Shown here piece by piece: positions 21,276 to 30,903 of a stretch of DNA of 64,000 bases; positions within the stretch are counted from its first letter, which is position 1, and the number at the start of each line of letters is the position of its first letter. The position numbers and the translations under genes were made by a program. The stretch comes from Paralithodes platypus (Eukaryota > Arthropoda > Malacostraca > Decapoda > Lithodidae), in the NCBI GenBank assembly GCA_032716605.1, contig CM064502.1, forward strand, positions 55,395,556 to 55,459,555, read 5' to 3'. The notes below the pieces were generated by a model. It did not search any database. It saw only the letters and a list, made by a program, of their open reading frames with translations, and had not been told where the DNA came from.

Positions 21276-21292
21276 CTGATATTATGACTTAC

Positions 21293-21449
21293 TTTGAGAT
21301 CATTGCAGCTCTTGGAGTCTTTTAGGCGAGAGTCAGCATGAGACTTATCATGGAGTGTCATGTCTGTCTCACTCATCCTCTTGTGTCGCAGCTCACCCCC
21401 TCGACCACGACCACCGCCCTCGACCAACTTCTCCGACCGGCTGGCTTTG
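21293..21449 (-). CDS. UBE2O: UBE2O exon 15 (basic polar linker)
   Basis: 157 nt, one base in and phase 0 out at CTCAAA|GTAAGT. It encodes KASRSEKLVEGGGRGRGGEL, then RHKRMSETDMTLHDKSHADS and KSCNDLK. No recognised motif; it is supported by splice sites and phase on both sides. It is separated from exon 14 by an intron of only 191 nt, largely made of an H-family repeat. Confidence 0.85.
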
Positions 21450-21536
21450 CTGAAGGGTAGTAGTAGATTCATTACATTATACATATTACATGTTATATTA
21501 TATATTCTTTTATTTCATACATTTTATTTTAGTAAG

Positions 21537-21632
21537 CGTTGTTTCCACATAGCGATTTTGATTAGTTATTTTGCCTTTATATTGTCTTTGTCCCAGTTTT
21601 GGTTTGTTTAGTTTGCAAGTTTTACATTTTAA
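21537..21632 (+). repeat. H-family arm filling intron 14
   Basis: GCGTTGTTTCCACATAGCGA to AGTTTGCAAGTTTTACATTT. It makes up half of the 191-nt intron and ends about 8 nt from the exon 14 donor. Confidence 0.75.
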
Positions 21633-21640
21633 TAACTTAC

Positions 21641-22198
21641 CACTGAGATATGCTTAAGTTGGCCAAGTTTTCGGAGAGTGTTGTAGAGGTGCTGAGGATG
21701 GCATTCTTGGAGGTGATAATATCCGTCTCAAGATTACTCAACGACTCCTTCCCACTCTTGATACTGCTGTCCTTGTTGTTACGATGGCTCTTTTGGTCCT
21801 CGGATTTATCTTCCCTGTCTCGGTTAAGCTGAACGTTCTCGCTCGTATCTCCGTTTAGCTTGGATTGGCTACCGTTAAAGCCAGTCTTGCTTTCCTGGCC
21901 CGCTTTATTGAGTTGCGGCTTGTCTCCCTGGGTGGCTGTTGACTCGTTTTTCTCTCCCTGGGTGGCTGTTGACTCGTTGTTCTCTCCCTGGGACTCTTTA
22001 TTTTCGCCGTCTTTCTCTTCGTTTTTCTCGCCCGCATTAGATCCTAGTGCCTCAGCCTCGGTGGTGGAGAAGAGGCGGTGGATCTGCTCAGTCATGCGCT
22101 GGGTGGTAGACGCGCGCCCTCGCTCTCGAACCTTCTCGATCAGACCCTGGAAGTTGCTCTCGTGGAAGAAACTTGTGCCCATTAGCTTGTCCATTGAC
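21641..22198 (-). CDS. UBE2O: UBE2O exon 14 (long polar linker)
   Basis: This 558-nt exon is the longest; it enters and leaves with split codons (AG|G, TG|C). It encodes MDKLMGTSFFHESNFQGLIE, a basic turn (KVRERGRASTTQRMTEQIHR), then about 90 highly polar residues rich in E, K, N, S and Q, with two copies of an 11-residue unit (NESTATQGEK). It ends in ILSTSTTLSENLANLSIS. The central part looks disordered. It sits between the helical segment and the UBC domain, where vertebrate UBE2O also has a variable linker. The internal repeat comes from a duplicated 33-bp stretch around 21936-21991. Confidence 0.9.
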
Positions 22199-22379
22199 CT
22201 GAAAGTTATGGTTCAAATTAAATCTTGGTTAGCTACTGTAAGAATAAACAAACCAAAATAATATAAATTATGAAGTACAGTAATGAATAACTACCCGGTA
22301 TACAAATCTACTAATAATACTGCACAATCTTCACTATTACATGAATAAACTCACCAAAACTATATCAGCAGCAGATGAT

Positions 22380-22815
22380 TAATATATTGTATACTAGCCC
22401 TCTGGGCCATTGGCCAAAACTATATCAATACACACCACAAGAAACATCAATACAACAGCTAGCACACGTTATCATGCACAAATACTGTCTTCATTCCCCC
22501 CAAGCCAGCCTCCAGAACGATATCCATACTCAAATCAACCACCGATCCATCCAGTCACTCAAAGACAAAACTCAACTACATGCACGGCTCCCTGAAGTCC
22601 ATCCCTCAGAAACCCCGCCCTTTCCGATGAGGACAGGCTAGGGTGCAATGTGGGCACCATCCAGCTCTTCTGAGTTATCACAAGAGCCTGGATAACTCCG
22701 TCCAGGACACCTGTCCAGGTTGTAACACAACACAGCACACTATCAAACACATTATGGAAAACTGCATAACACACAACCACTTATGCCAACAACACAACAC
22801 ACACTCCTTGAGAAC
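22380..22815 (+). pseudogene. LINE C-terminal zinc-finger region
   Basis: Frame-shifted pieces include RVQCGHHPALLSYHKSLD-like sequence and DTCPGCNTTQHTIKHIMENC, a C-x2-C-x8-H-x4-C array as found after the RT/RNase H of Jockey/I-type LINEs. It runs directly into a SINE A fragment at about 22815. Confidence 0.75.
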
Positions 22816-22905
22816 TTTGTGGGGAAAACCCGGTCTCGGCCGTGGCCTTCCTTGGGAGCTTGGGGCTGTTCGGCCAGACAGCCTAGGGAACGACTACTAC
22901 TTCTA
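22815..22905 (+). mobile_element. SINE-like family A, 3' fragment
   Basis: TGGCCTTCCTTGGGAGCTTG and GGCCAGACAGCCTAGGGAAC; the CAA tail has decayed. Confidence 0.65.
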
Positions 22906-22917
22906 CTACCCATCTAG

Positions 22918-23240
22918 GGGAGACAATCTTATAAAAATCTGGTTGGATGGGACTCCTGAGCCTTGGTCAGCAACCTGTCTAGGGGAGTAAACCTTATACA
23001 AATCCGTACTGCTTACTTAAGAGTGGAGCAGGTTAGTGGGTGGACTGGCCGCACACCGCTGTAGAAAAAGGTGCTAAAAAGATACATAAGCAGGCCTCGG
23101 TGTTGGACGGACCCTAAGTCTAGTGGTTAATCCTGTAAGTCCTTAATACACTGGCAAGAGTTGTACTGTACTTCTCACAGGGAACAGGTCCGCTTGGGGG
23201 TGTAGTTGTGTATGCCCTTCCTCATAAAGGGGGGTAAGGC
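22918..23240. repeat. Interspersed repeat M, copy 2 (inverted)
   Basis: Reverse complement of 10690-11030, with AAGGTGCTAAAAAGATACAT and CTCACAGGGAACAGGTCCGC as landmarks. It lies next to the SINE A fragment. Confidence 0.65.
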
Positions 23241-23369
23241 ATCCAGTAATAGATAGATACATTTCTGCCAACGGGGTATATCATGATCAACAGTGTGATG
23301 AACTGTTGCATTATATTTATTGAATATATGTTTAAAAATACATACATACAGTATATAAATTTAAAGGTC

Positions 23370-23640
23370 CGAGCGCCACACAAAGTGCGGTTTCGGTCTC
23401 ACGTCCTAATGGCGGCGCTCCAGGCAGCCCTGTTCAGAACTGCCTCGCATGTTATTTTTTGTTTTTTTATATAAGATCAGACTGTAAAGTCTGATCCCAG
23501 GTCTTTCTTGATCTGCCCTTTGGTGCAGCTCCCTCCACTTTCACAGACTTGCATCTTTTCACTAAACTTGTCATATTCCAGCAGTTCAAGCTTGCCTCGC
23601 CCTGCCTGGCTGTAGCTGTTTTGCGGCTCATTCTGATTCT
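23370..23640 (-). pseudogene. LINE family Q 3' end, inverted copy
   Basis: The minus strand reads GGAGGGAGCTGCACCAAAGG, then AAGACCTGGGATCAGACTTT, and ends in CGCCATTAGGACGTGAGACC. Coding relics are out of frame. Confidence 0.7.
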
Positions 23641-23885
23641 GATGGGGAACGCCATACATGAGGAGGCTACCAGAGGGTTAAGGCAATGGATGAGGAGGCA
23701 GCATAGGATGAGCCACAGCAGTAGCAATCAAATGGGCAGCATAATACTTTCACCATGTGACAAATTAATCACATCCTCACAATTTCAGAGCTCTTGAAAG
23801 AGACCTTGGAAAACAACGAGATCGATGACTTACGGATGGCAGAGAAGTTGTCTGAGGCAACAGGCTCAATTAAATTCTGTGAGAC

Positions 23886-23887
<2 letters not shown>

Positions 23888-23936
<49 letters not shown>
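23888..23936. repeat. Poly(A) run of about 48
   Basis: Uninterrupted A tract; probably the tail of a retroposed sequence lying at 23640-23887, which I cannot classify. Confidence 0.95.
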
Positions 23937-23937
<1 letters not shown>

Positions 23938-23939
23938 AG

Positions 23940-24600
23940 CATCAGCAGAGCCTACTCATTCTCTACTACCAGAGGCAGACAGAAAAACAACAACAGTAAC
24001 AGGAAGACAATGATAATGTTATGTCAGTGGTATCCAGTGCCAAGTTCGAAGGATTTGCCGAGGAGGCTGCCCAATAAAGCTCAAAGGCTCCCTCTACTTT
24101 CTCTAGTGCCGACTTAATTGGATTATCTCCCAGTGACTCCCAGGCACCCTCCAGGTCCAGGCTTCAGAATGGGAGGAACCAGGAACCAGCTGGTCCTTAT
24201 GGGGCTCAGTAACCGCCCCACCCTAACTTGGAATCCTCCACATTCGAGCCCAGGGTAAATCTATATTTTTTATTAATTTCACCACAACACCAAACACCTC
24301 CAATGAAATTAATGAAACGCCATTTATATATGTTCTAGAATATTGCACCAGGTATGAATATATTGATTTCTTATGTATGTGTCATATCATGTACTGGAAT
24401 GTTGGGGAAAATTGTCATGATAATGCCTCTAAAAAAACTCAAGATTGCCGAGCCAAGGTACCAAATTCCCCTTTAAAATGGAAACATATACTGTAGTTCC
24501 TTTCTATTATGCAACTGTGCACTGGTACCAAATTCTTGTGCTATGGGAGAGGTCATTGCAAACAATAAATAATGTGGAACCATAAAAATCAATCAATAAC
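23940..24600. other. Intron 13, mostly unassigned
   Basis: 24120-24260 resembles a tRNA-derived SINE body, ending with a degenerate B-box complement (CATTCGAGCCC). 24270-24320 is a SINE C tail (TTTCACCACAACACCAAACA). The rest shows nothing recognisable. Confidence 0.5.
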
Positions 24601-24615
24601 TTGAGTTAGACTTAC

Positions 24616-24780
24616 CTGCATTCTTTGTAGCAATCAAGGAGTTGCTTCATGACCGCGGTGGTCTGTAGGGCAGGATTCTGGGTAAAAATTTCTTCAAGAC
24701 GGCTCATGGCGATGCGAGCCTTCTCTATGTTGGCAACCAGCCGCGTCTTCAACAGCCCCTCGCTCTCACTCTCGCTCTCC
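24616..24780 (-). CDS. UBE2O: UBE2O exon 13 (helical segment)
   Basis: 165 nt with one base in and two bases out; acceptor TTATCTAG, donor TGCAG|GTAAGT. It encodes ESESESEGLLKTRLVANIEK, ARIAMSRLEEIFTQNPALQT and VMKQLLDCYKEC, preceded by an SE repeat. The pattern of hydrophobic residues suggests a helix or short coiled coil, in the region where the family has its predicted coiled coil. Phase and splice sites are clean; residue-level homology is weaker here. Confidence 0.88.
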
Positions 24781-24835
24781 CTAGATAAGGTAAAGATAAA
24801 AGCAAGGCTATATTAAGGGTTTGACAACCAAAGGG

Positions 24836-25165
24836 AGTTCTTTTATTTATAAATTATTATTTGACTTAATGCGTTGTTTCCACATAGCAATTTTGATTAG
24901 TTGTTTTGTCTTTTTACTGTGTTCGTATATGTTTTGGTTTGTTTATTTTGCAAGTTATACATTATAATTTAGTAGTGGCCTGTAGTCTTAGCCATATATT
25001 AAATTGTAAACCTTGCAAAATAAACAAACCAAAACTGGGACAACACAAGATAAATGCAAAAGAACTTATCAAAATCGCTATGTGGAAATAACGCTTAATA
25101 AAATAAAATTTTGAAATTAAAGAACACAATCCACCACATATAGTGTACATCACTACATGAGCAAG
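24836..25165. repeat. H-family foldback with both arms
   Basis: Left arm GCGTTGTTTCCACATAGCAA...TTTTGCAAGTTATACATTAT, right arm in reverse CCTTGCAAAATAAACAAACC...ATCGCTATGTGGAAATAACG, separated by about 40 bp. This copy shows that isolated H arms are halves of an inverted-repeat element of about 330 bp. Confidence 0.75.
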
Positions 25166-25602
25166 TTAATCAGGTTCCCAAGCAAACTACCGGTAATCGC
25201 ACACATAACACACTATCGTTAATTATTTATATTAATGAACGATATGTATGTATACGTCATGGGCTCCGAAGCCACTGCTGAATAATAGATTTTCCTTCCT
25301 ACCCTACAGATTGTCACACCCGTAATTTACACTGATGGGTGTGGTCAGTAAATCCTCTTGCCCATGGATAAGTGGAGCAATACCCGGTATATATTATAAG
25401 CCTTACATCATAGACTACAGAACCACTAATAAATTATAAATTTTTTATTAATTTCACCACAACACCAAACACCTCCAATGAAATTAATGAAAGTATATAT
25501 GTGATCCACCATCTATTAGGGTTTCCTTTCTTTCCCTTTGTGTATACTGGTAGTTCTTACAAATATCAATTCCATATCTAAAAAAAAAAAAAAATATCTT
25601 AC

Positions 25603-25757
25603 TCAGCAATAACGGAATGTTCACTTTCTGTTTCCCAGGATTCATCCGAGGCTGTATCGTCCCAGAGTTCCCCGTCGTCAGAGTCATATTCTCCCACTTT
25701 GTACAGGTCCTGGGGGTAACACACAGACTTCTGACCATCCACCCACCACACACTCAC
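25603..25757 (-). CDS. UBE2O: UBE2O exon 12 (VxWVDxxK and acidic WETESE segment)
   Basis: 155 nt, phase 0 in, two bases out at GCTGA|GTAAGA. It encodes VSVWWVDGQKSVCYPQDLYK, then acidic EYDSDDGELWDDTASDESWETESEH. Family counterpart: VEVVWADNSKTIILPQHLYN and the EWEDDSDSWETDN acidic segment. The acceptor region (TTGTTTGTTATAG) is immediately preceded, in gene orientation, by a 27-unit minisatellite whose units resemble this acceptor. Confidence 0.94.
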
Positions 25758-25772
25758 CTATAACAAACAATC

Positions 25773-26689
25773 AAATTAATACATACTGGCTGTGGCTATA
25801 AGTAACAAATTAATACATACTGGCTGTGGCTATAAGTAACAAATTAATACATACTGGCCGTGGCTATAAGTAACAAATTAATACATACTGGCTGTGGCTA
25901 TAAGTATCAAATTAATACATACTGGCTGTGGCTATAAGTAACAAATTAATACATACTGGCTGTGGCTATAAGTATCAAATTAATACATACTGGCTGTGGC
26001 TATAAGTATCAAATTAATACATACTGGCTGTGGCTATAAGTAACAAATTAATACATACTGGCTGTGGCTATAAGTATCAAATTAATACATACTGGCTGTG
26101 GCTATAAGTAACAAATTAATACATACTGGCTGTGGCTATAAGTATCAAATTAATACATACTGGCTGTGGCTATAAGTAAAAAATTAATACATACTGGCTG
26201 TGGCTATAAGTATCAAATTAATACATACTGGCTGTGGCTATAAGTAACAAATTAATACATACTGGCTGTGGCTATAAGTATCAAATTAATACATACTGGC
26301 TGTGGCTATAAGTAACAAATTAATACATACTGGCTGTGGCTATCAGTAACAAATTAATACATACTGGCGTGGCTACAAGTAACAAATTAATACATACTGG
26401 CTGTGGCTACAAGTAACAAATTAATACATACTGGCTGTGGCTACAAGTAACAAATTAATACATACTGGCTGTGGCTACAAGTAACAAATTAATACATACT
26501 GGCTGTGGCTACAAGTAACAAATTAATACATACTGGCTGTGGCTACAAGTAACAAATTAATACATACTGGCTGTGGCTACAAGTAACAAATTAATACATA
26601 CTGGCTGTGGCTACAAGTAACAAATTAATACATACTGGCTGTGGCTATAAGTAACAAATTAATACATACTGGCTGTGGCTATAAGTAAC
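25773..26689. repeat. 34-bp minisatellite, 27 units
   Basis: The unit reads AAATTAATACATACTGGCTG then TGGCTATAAGTAAC. 917 bp equals 26 units of 34 bp plus one of 33 bp (unit 18, which lost a T). Units 4-16 largely alternate between endings TAAC and TATC. Units 18-25 carry CTACAAG instead of CTATAAG as a uniform block. The array ends 16 bp from exon 12, directly before its acceptor in gene orientation. Confidence 0.98.
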
Positions 26690-26699
26690 AAACATATAA

Positions 26700-27420
26700 G
26701 GGGAACATGTACAGTACATATGGGGCTTAACTAAACTAGAAGTTCAATAAGAAAATACAATAAAACTTTTAAGTTAAAACCCAGTGCAGTACAGTATATT
26801 TGAAACTCAATGTAAAAAATAATGTTTTGGATACCACCTGTATATATACTGTATATAAAAATGTATAGCCTATGTTATACCTGACTCAAACCAAAATGCG
26901 CCGCCCAAGACACATCGCCTCCATCACCTTGGGGCCAAACGACAGCAACCCAGTTCCCTCTAAAACAACATCCTCTTTGAAACCAACAGACTACCGCCGA
27001 TCACTTTGAGCATATCGCCAGTACCGCTGATTGTCACAAACTCCGGCCCCAGCCACTACGTCATAAGCTCCGCCCATCATTTCACCGGCCCCAGCAAATT
27101 CCGGAATTTGCAAAATTGATTATTCATACAACGGGAATACTAAAGGGTGTATCAAAAATCCGTTTGACAATTTTATTTAATTTTCTTCTCTCTTTCCAGT
27201 GATATCTTATTTATTAAAATTGGTCCCAAAATAACAAAGTTTTAGCGGTTTGAAAATTTGCTAAAAATACGAAAATCCGAGGTAGCAAAAAAACTATTGG
27301 TCCGATTTGATTAATTTTTGGCTATGTTGTTCCTAGATGTGATATCTATCACCTGTATAAAAATGAAAATGATCGGACCATTTTGAAAAACATGGCGGAC
27401 GCTCCCCTTAACTGAGCTGA
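26700..27420. other. Intron 11, unassigned
   Basis: No gene. 26885-27110 is unusually GC-rich for an intron here (CTCCGGCCCCAGCCACTACG). 27120-27420 is a block with AAAATTGATTATTCATAC at one end and CATGGCGGACGCTCCCCTTAA at the other, perhaps a TTAA-type element of its own with one end seen. Confidence 0.4.
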
Positions 27421-27599
27421 CTTTCCATTAGTTAGTTAGTTATGTAGAGCAGATTAACCAGACCATTACTTGGCCATTCAACCGTACCTGTAAAAGTTAT
27501 TTGAAAAAACGAAAGGGAGGGAAATGAAGGGGGAAAAGGAGAGAAAAAGAAAAAGGAAGGAAGTGAGAAAAGTGAAGATAATATAGAAGAGAACAAAAT

Positions 27600-27668
27600 A
27601 GAATAATAATAATAATAATAAATAATCAGTTTTTTTTTCTTGCAACAGACTAACAAGAGAAAAGAATA

Positions 27669-27699
<31 letters not shown>

Positions 27700-27815
27700 C
27701 TGGTCTCTTATTTCTCACAACAGACTAACACAAGAGAAAAGAATAGAATAGAAAATAATAATAATAATAATCTGGTCTTTTATTTCTCGCAACAGACTAA
27801 CAGACTAACAGAATT
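27600..27815. repeat. Tandem triplicate with AAT microsatellites
   Basis: Three imperfect copies of an AAT run followed by TCTGGTCTTTTATTTCTCGC and AACAGACTAACA. The same AAT-TCTGGTC motif reappears inside the DIRS element at 59505-59550. Confidence 0.75.
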
Positions 27816-27819
27816 ATAA

Positions 27820-27892
27820 TGTAAAACTTGCAAAATAAACAAACCAAAATGTATACGAACACAGTAAAAACACAAAATAACTAATCAAAATA
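27820..27892 (-). repeat. H-family fragment near exon 11
   Basis: TATAATGTAAAACTTGCAAA to AATAACTAATCAAAAT; the outer half is missing. Confidence 0.65.
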
Positions 27893-27927
27893 ATTAAGAC
27901 AAAATATGTATAACCAAACCCTCCTAC

Positions 27928-28087
27928 CTCGCCACTGGGAAAGTTGTCAAGGACCTGGCCGGTGAAACACTTCTGCTGTTCCTCGAAGTTGGCCACCCGG
28001 ATAACGACGGAGCCAGGCCGGTAGCGGAAATCGGGGTGGTCACGCAGGTCATACACACTCATTTCTTGTTGCGTTACCAGTTGAGGT
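27928..28087 (-). CDS. UBE2O: UBE2O exon 11 (SVYDL..HPDFRYR block)
   Basis: 160 nt, completing an Arg codon and ending in phase 0 at GGCGAG|GTAGGA. The product PQLVTQQEMSVYDLRDHPDF, then RYRPGSVVIRVANFEEQQ and GQVLDNFPSGE, matches the family's EDVSVYDIADHPDFRFR...IVIRIGN...VGQV segment. An H-family repeat lies about 35 nt into the downstream intron. Confidence 0.95.
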
Positions 28088-28152
28088 CTGCCGGAGTAAA
28101 ACAGATTCATTTATAGTATACTGTACTAATAAAGGTACAACAGACAGCACAC

Positions 28153-28340
28153 ATAAAGCCGGTATCACACGAGAGCTTTTATAGCCAACATTCAATAGTC
28201 AAAAAATTTCTGGCAACAATTCTGGAATATTTTGCACTGGTATCGGAAACTAGACTGGCGATAGATCGATTTAGGTGACATAAATGTTTTGAATGTTGGC
28301 CTCATAAGCTGCCAGACCAGAGTTGAGTAAGCTTTTCTTC
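28153..28340. mobile_element. MITE family I, right end lost
   Basis: TAAAGCCGGTATCACACGAG with the central GAAACTAGACTGGCGATAG; it breaks off after CTGCCAGACCAGAGTTGAG with no matching end. Confidence 0.7.
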
Positions 28341-28424
28341 ATCCCCCCCAGGAGGTGGGTTAATACCCTAATATTTATATGTAAGACATTTTCAAAAGTA
28401 TGAAACACACCACTATTTAAGACC

Positions 28425-28728
28425 TTTATCTGTTTGTTTGACCATTATGTAGTAGTAGCTAAAATTAGGATGAGGACAGCTGGAGGGAGGCGAGAGAAAG
28501 GTGGAATGGCGAGGAGGGTGGAGAGGTTGCAGGAGGAGGAAATCAAGGAAGAGTTTAGGAGAGCAGTAGAAAGACGACTAGGTAGGTTCGACCTGGAAGG
28601 TATGGAGGAAGTGGAGGAGATGAGCAAAGTGTTTAAGGAAGAGATCTTTGCAGCATGTGAGGAGGTGTTTCGTTCATGGCCACCCCTCCGGGGATCACGG
28701 CGTCAGGCAATAGATAGATAGATCTCAG
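28425..28728 (+). pseudogene. LINE family K, internally deleted copy
   Basis: The frame begins with DHYVVVAKIRMRTAGGRREK, the end of an APE-type endonuclease (SDHxxV), and continues with an acidic helical linker. It then jumps directly to the 3' terminal hairpin GGCCACCCCTCCGGGGATCA and an ATAG tail, skipping the whole reverse transcriptase. Confidence 0.75.
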
Positions 28729-28743
28729 GTTTTCAGACATTAC

Positions 28744-28952
28744 CTTGGATCATTGCCAGCAGTGTAGGTCCTGAACCACTTAACAATGGATGTGCGTCCG
28801 GCGTGGTCGACCCGTTGTACCACACCATACTCGTGGGGATCCAGAGACTCCCGCTGCTCCACCACAAAGTCCCCGGGGAAGAACTCTTGGTCATCTAGGT
28901 GGTGGATGGGGTACAGCACTGTCGACAGGATGGACTGCTCTAGGGTGCCGTC
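28744..28952 (-). CDS. UBE2O: UBE2O exon 10 (CR2 core)
   Basis: 209 nt, phase 0 in, two bases out; acceptor ACCTCAG, donor CCAAG|GTAATG. It encodes DGTLEQSILSTVLYPIHHLD, DQEFFPGDFVVEQR, YGVVQRVDHAGRTSIVKWF and TAGNDP. This is the best conserved stretch of CR2. In vertebrates the same positions read HHLDNNEFCPGDFVVDKR and YGVVQSGDHIGRTCMVKWF. In the human enzyme CR2 carries a functionally important Cys in the segment aligned with EF-PGD; here that position is Phe. Confidence 0.95.
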
Positions 28953-28977
28953 CTGAGGTGTAAGGGAGGTACAATCG

Positions 28978-29135
28978 GGGGTATTAAGTGGTCATAGATT
29001 CCAGTGGTTTTCGCTCAAAAAGTTTTATTGGTATCTTTATAGTTACTGGGAAAAGTGTTTATCCCTTAGAGTATTAGTCAGTGTCCAAAACTTTGTGAAA
29101 TATATGATAACACTTATTAACCTTGACTGTACCGT
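28978..29135. repeat. Interspersed repeat N, copy 2 (inverted)
   Basis: Reverse complement of 20540-20695; begins about 26 nt upstream of the exon 10 acceptor. Confidence 0.7.
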
Positions 29136-29321
29136 ACAGTTGCTGCTAGTTTCTTTTCTTTGTTTTCAATATAAAGTACTGTATACCGTAAAGTTGGGTA
29201 ACTTCGGACTTTTTTTTGTATAATGTTTTGAGTCAGAACTCAAGTGTAGAAACGTCTGTTAAATGTCATTCAGGTATCAATGTGTAGCTGTGGAAAATTA
29301 CAATCTGTGCCACCATAAAAT

Positions 29322-29455
29322 TATAATGTAAAACTTGCTAAATAAACAAACCAAAACGTATACGAACACCGTAAAAAGACAAAACATCTAATTAAAATCG
29401 CTATGTGGAAACAACGCTTAAGTAACATAATAATTTATGAATAAAAGAACAAGAT
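29322..29455 (-). repeat. H-family arm
   Basis: TATAATGTAAAACTTGCTAA to ATCGCTATGTGGAAACAACG, single arm in intron 9. Confidence 0.65.
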
Positions 29456-29498
29456 AAAAAAAGATGAATAGGGTGAGGTATTATGTCTGCCATTTAAT

Positions 29499-29713
29499 TT
29501 CTAGTAATATCTGAGGTCACCTCAAGGTGAGAATTGACTACGGACTGGTGGGGTACTTTGGACAGCAACTGTGTTATGGTGATGTACCACATGTCGGAAG
29601 CAACCCTGTATAGCAGTGGTGTGAATACATAATATACCAGTTCCTGTCTAAAGTATCCCACACCAGTCTGAAGTCACCCCTCACCTTGAGGTGACTTTAG
29701 ATATTACTAGAAT
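29499..29713. mobile_element. Palindromic MITE, about 60-bp arms
   Basis: Left arm TCTAGTAATATCTGAGGTCA, CTCAAGGTGAG, GGACTGGTGGGGTACTTTGG; the right arm is the complement, ending GGTGACTTTAGATATTACTAGA. 215 bp, no coding capacity; no second copy in the window. Confidence 0.8.
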
Positions 29714-30009
29714 CTTGACTATAACATAACGCCAGTTAAATAAATTAAATGCTAAACAGATTAGATAAAGAGAAAAAAACATTCCCACTGAAAGGCATGT
29801 GTCATAAAATGTAAATGATCCAATTTATTAGTGGCTGTAAACCCTAAGTCAAATGATGTAGTGCCATTAATCACATATGGCACTTTTTAGTCCAATGGTG
29901 AAGCTGAAATATCACATATAACCTTCTAACAAAAATAGAACTACAGTATCTTCATAAGCAACAGTGTGAAAATACCTATGGTACACTATTTGAATGGATG
30001 TTACTACGA

Positions 30010-30240
30010 AAATATAGTAACATAGACTGGAACGAGACCTCACAGGCTTCACCGTTCAAGGTGTAACGGTTGAATGTACAGGCTCTCAGCCTATGCCCGA
30101 GAGGGAGTAGTTGAAATATTGAAATAACAAAAAATGGGAGGACGGGTGTCTGCTGACACGGGACAGAGGTGCATGGGTCGATTCATTCGTGGCCACCCCT
30201 TCGGGGATCATGACATCTGGCACTAGATAGAAACTGTGAT
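30010..30240 (+). repeat. SINE fragment fused to LINE K 3' terminus
   Basis: 30020-30115 (GACTGGAACGAGACCTCACA to CTCAGCCTATGCCCGAGAGG) matches the retroposed insert at 39340-39435. 30150-30235 is the K terminus with the hairpin GGCCACCCCTTCGGGGATCA. Confidence 0.7.
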
Positions 30241-30248
30241 TTTAAAAA

Positions 30249-30363
30249 TGCGTTGATTTCATTAATTGAGTTTAGAAGTATAGTTGGTTGGTGAAAATAT
30301 ATAAATTATTATGTTTTTTATACCAACCAACTTCACATCTAAACTCAATTTAATGAAATCAAC
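30249..30363. repeat. Inverted repeat, about 45-bp arms
   Basis: GTTGATTTCATTAATTGAGT...GTTGGTTGGTG pairs with ACCAACCAACTTC...CTCAATTTAATGAAATCAAC across an AT-rich loop of about 25 bp. A potential cruciform or RNA hairpin in intron 9. Confidence 0.85.
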
Positions 30364-30371
30364 AAATACAT

Positions 30372-30600
30372 GTGGCACTCCGAGGACTCGAACCCAGGAT
30401 ACTCACATCGAAATTCCGCGCACTATGCCTACGAGGACTCGAACCCAGGATACTCACATTGAAATTCCGCGCACTATGCAATACGCTATCAAGACAGTTA
30501 AAAAAGTTGTATTCACTCGAACCCAGGATACTCACATCGAAATTCCGCACACTATGCATTACACTATCAAGACAGTTAAAAAAGTTGTATTCAGTTTACG
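30372..30600 (-). repeat. Tandem tRNA-like repeat abutting exon 9
   Basis: Three copies of a unit that on the minus strand holds ATGTGAGTATCCTGGGTTCGAG, a Pol III B-box-like motif, and GCATAGTGCGCGGAATTTCG. The last two copies also share ACAACTTTTTTAACTGTCTT. The array starts within 5 nt of the exon 9 donor. Confidence 0.75.
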
Positions 30601-30603
30601 AAC

Positions 30604-30770
30604 CTGCCAGACAACATCGGCCTTGGATGTCGTCATGAGCGTCTCCACCACCAGCTGATCTCCGGCCTTGATGGTGGTGGCCTCGCTGGAAGGTTTGCGC
30701 TTGGCTCGCTTTAGTTTGCGCTTCTTCATCATCTTGGTCATCAGGGCCGGACCTTTCTTGTTCCGCCGAC
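30604..30770 (-). CDS. UBE2O: UBE2O exon 9 (basic segment and start of CR2)
   Basis: 167 nt, entering phase 1 and ending phase 0 at CAG|GTTCGT. It encodes a lysine/arginine-rich block (RRNKKGPALMTKMMKKRK, then LKRAKRK), which is a likely nuclear localisation signal by analogy with the family's KRKHKRKKNK. This is followed by KAGDQLVVETLMTTSKADVVWQ, the equivalent of DRVAVEVVTTMTSADVMWQ at the start of conserved region 2. A tandem tRNA-like repeat abuts the donor. Confidence 0.94.
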
Positions 30771-30796
30771 CTGGTCAACACAAACATAAACATTCT

Positions 30797-30903
30797 TTAA
30801 CCCCTTCTGTACCGGTGATGTCTTTGTTCTACTATTCTAGATATACAGTATTTAGAGGATTTTGTGCAGTTTATAAAGGATTTGTGGTAGTAAAAAGGGT
30901 TAA
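30797..30903. mobile_element. TTAA-flanked MITE, family D, half-length copy
   Basis: 107 bp from TTAACCCCTTCTGTACCGGT to TAAAAAGGGTTAA; one of the two internal blocks is deleted. It begins 27 nt from the exon 9 acceptor. Confidence 0.7.

Noticed and set aside
21860..22261. Plus-strand open frame of 133 codons
   Set aside because: Antisense of the 558-nt exon 14; its repeats mirror the NESTATQGEK units.
25440..25490. Possible exon extension past the exon 12 donor
   Set aside because: The sequence is a SINE C tail (TTTCACCACAACACCAAACA), also seen at 24270 and 36230.
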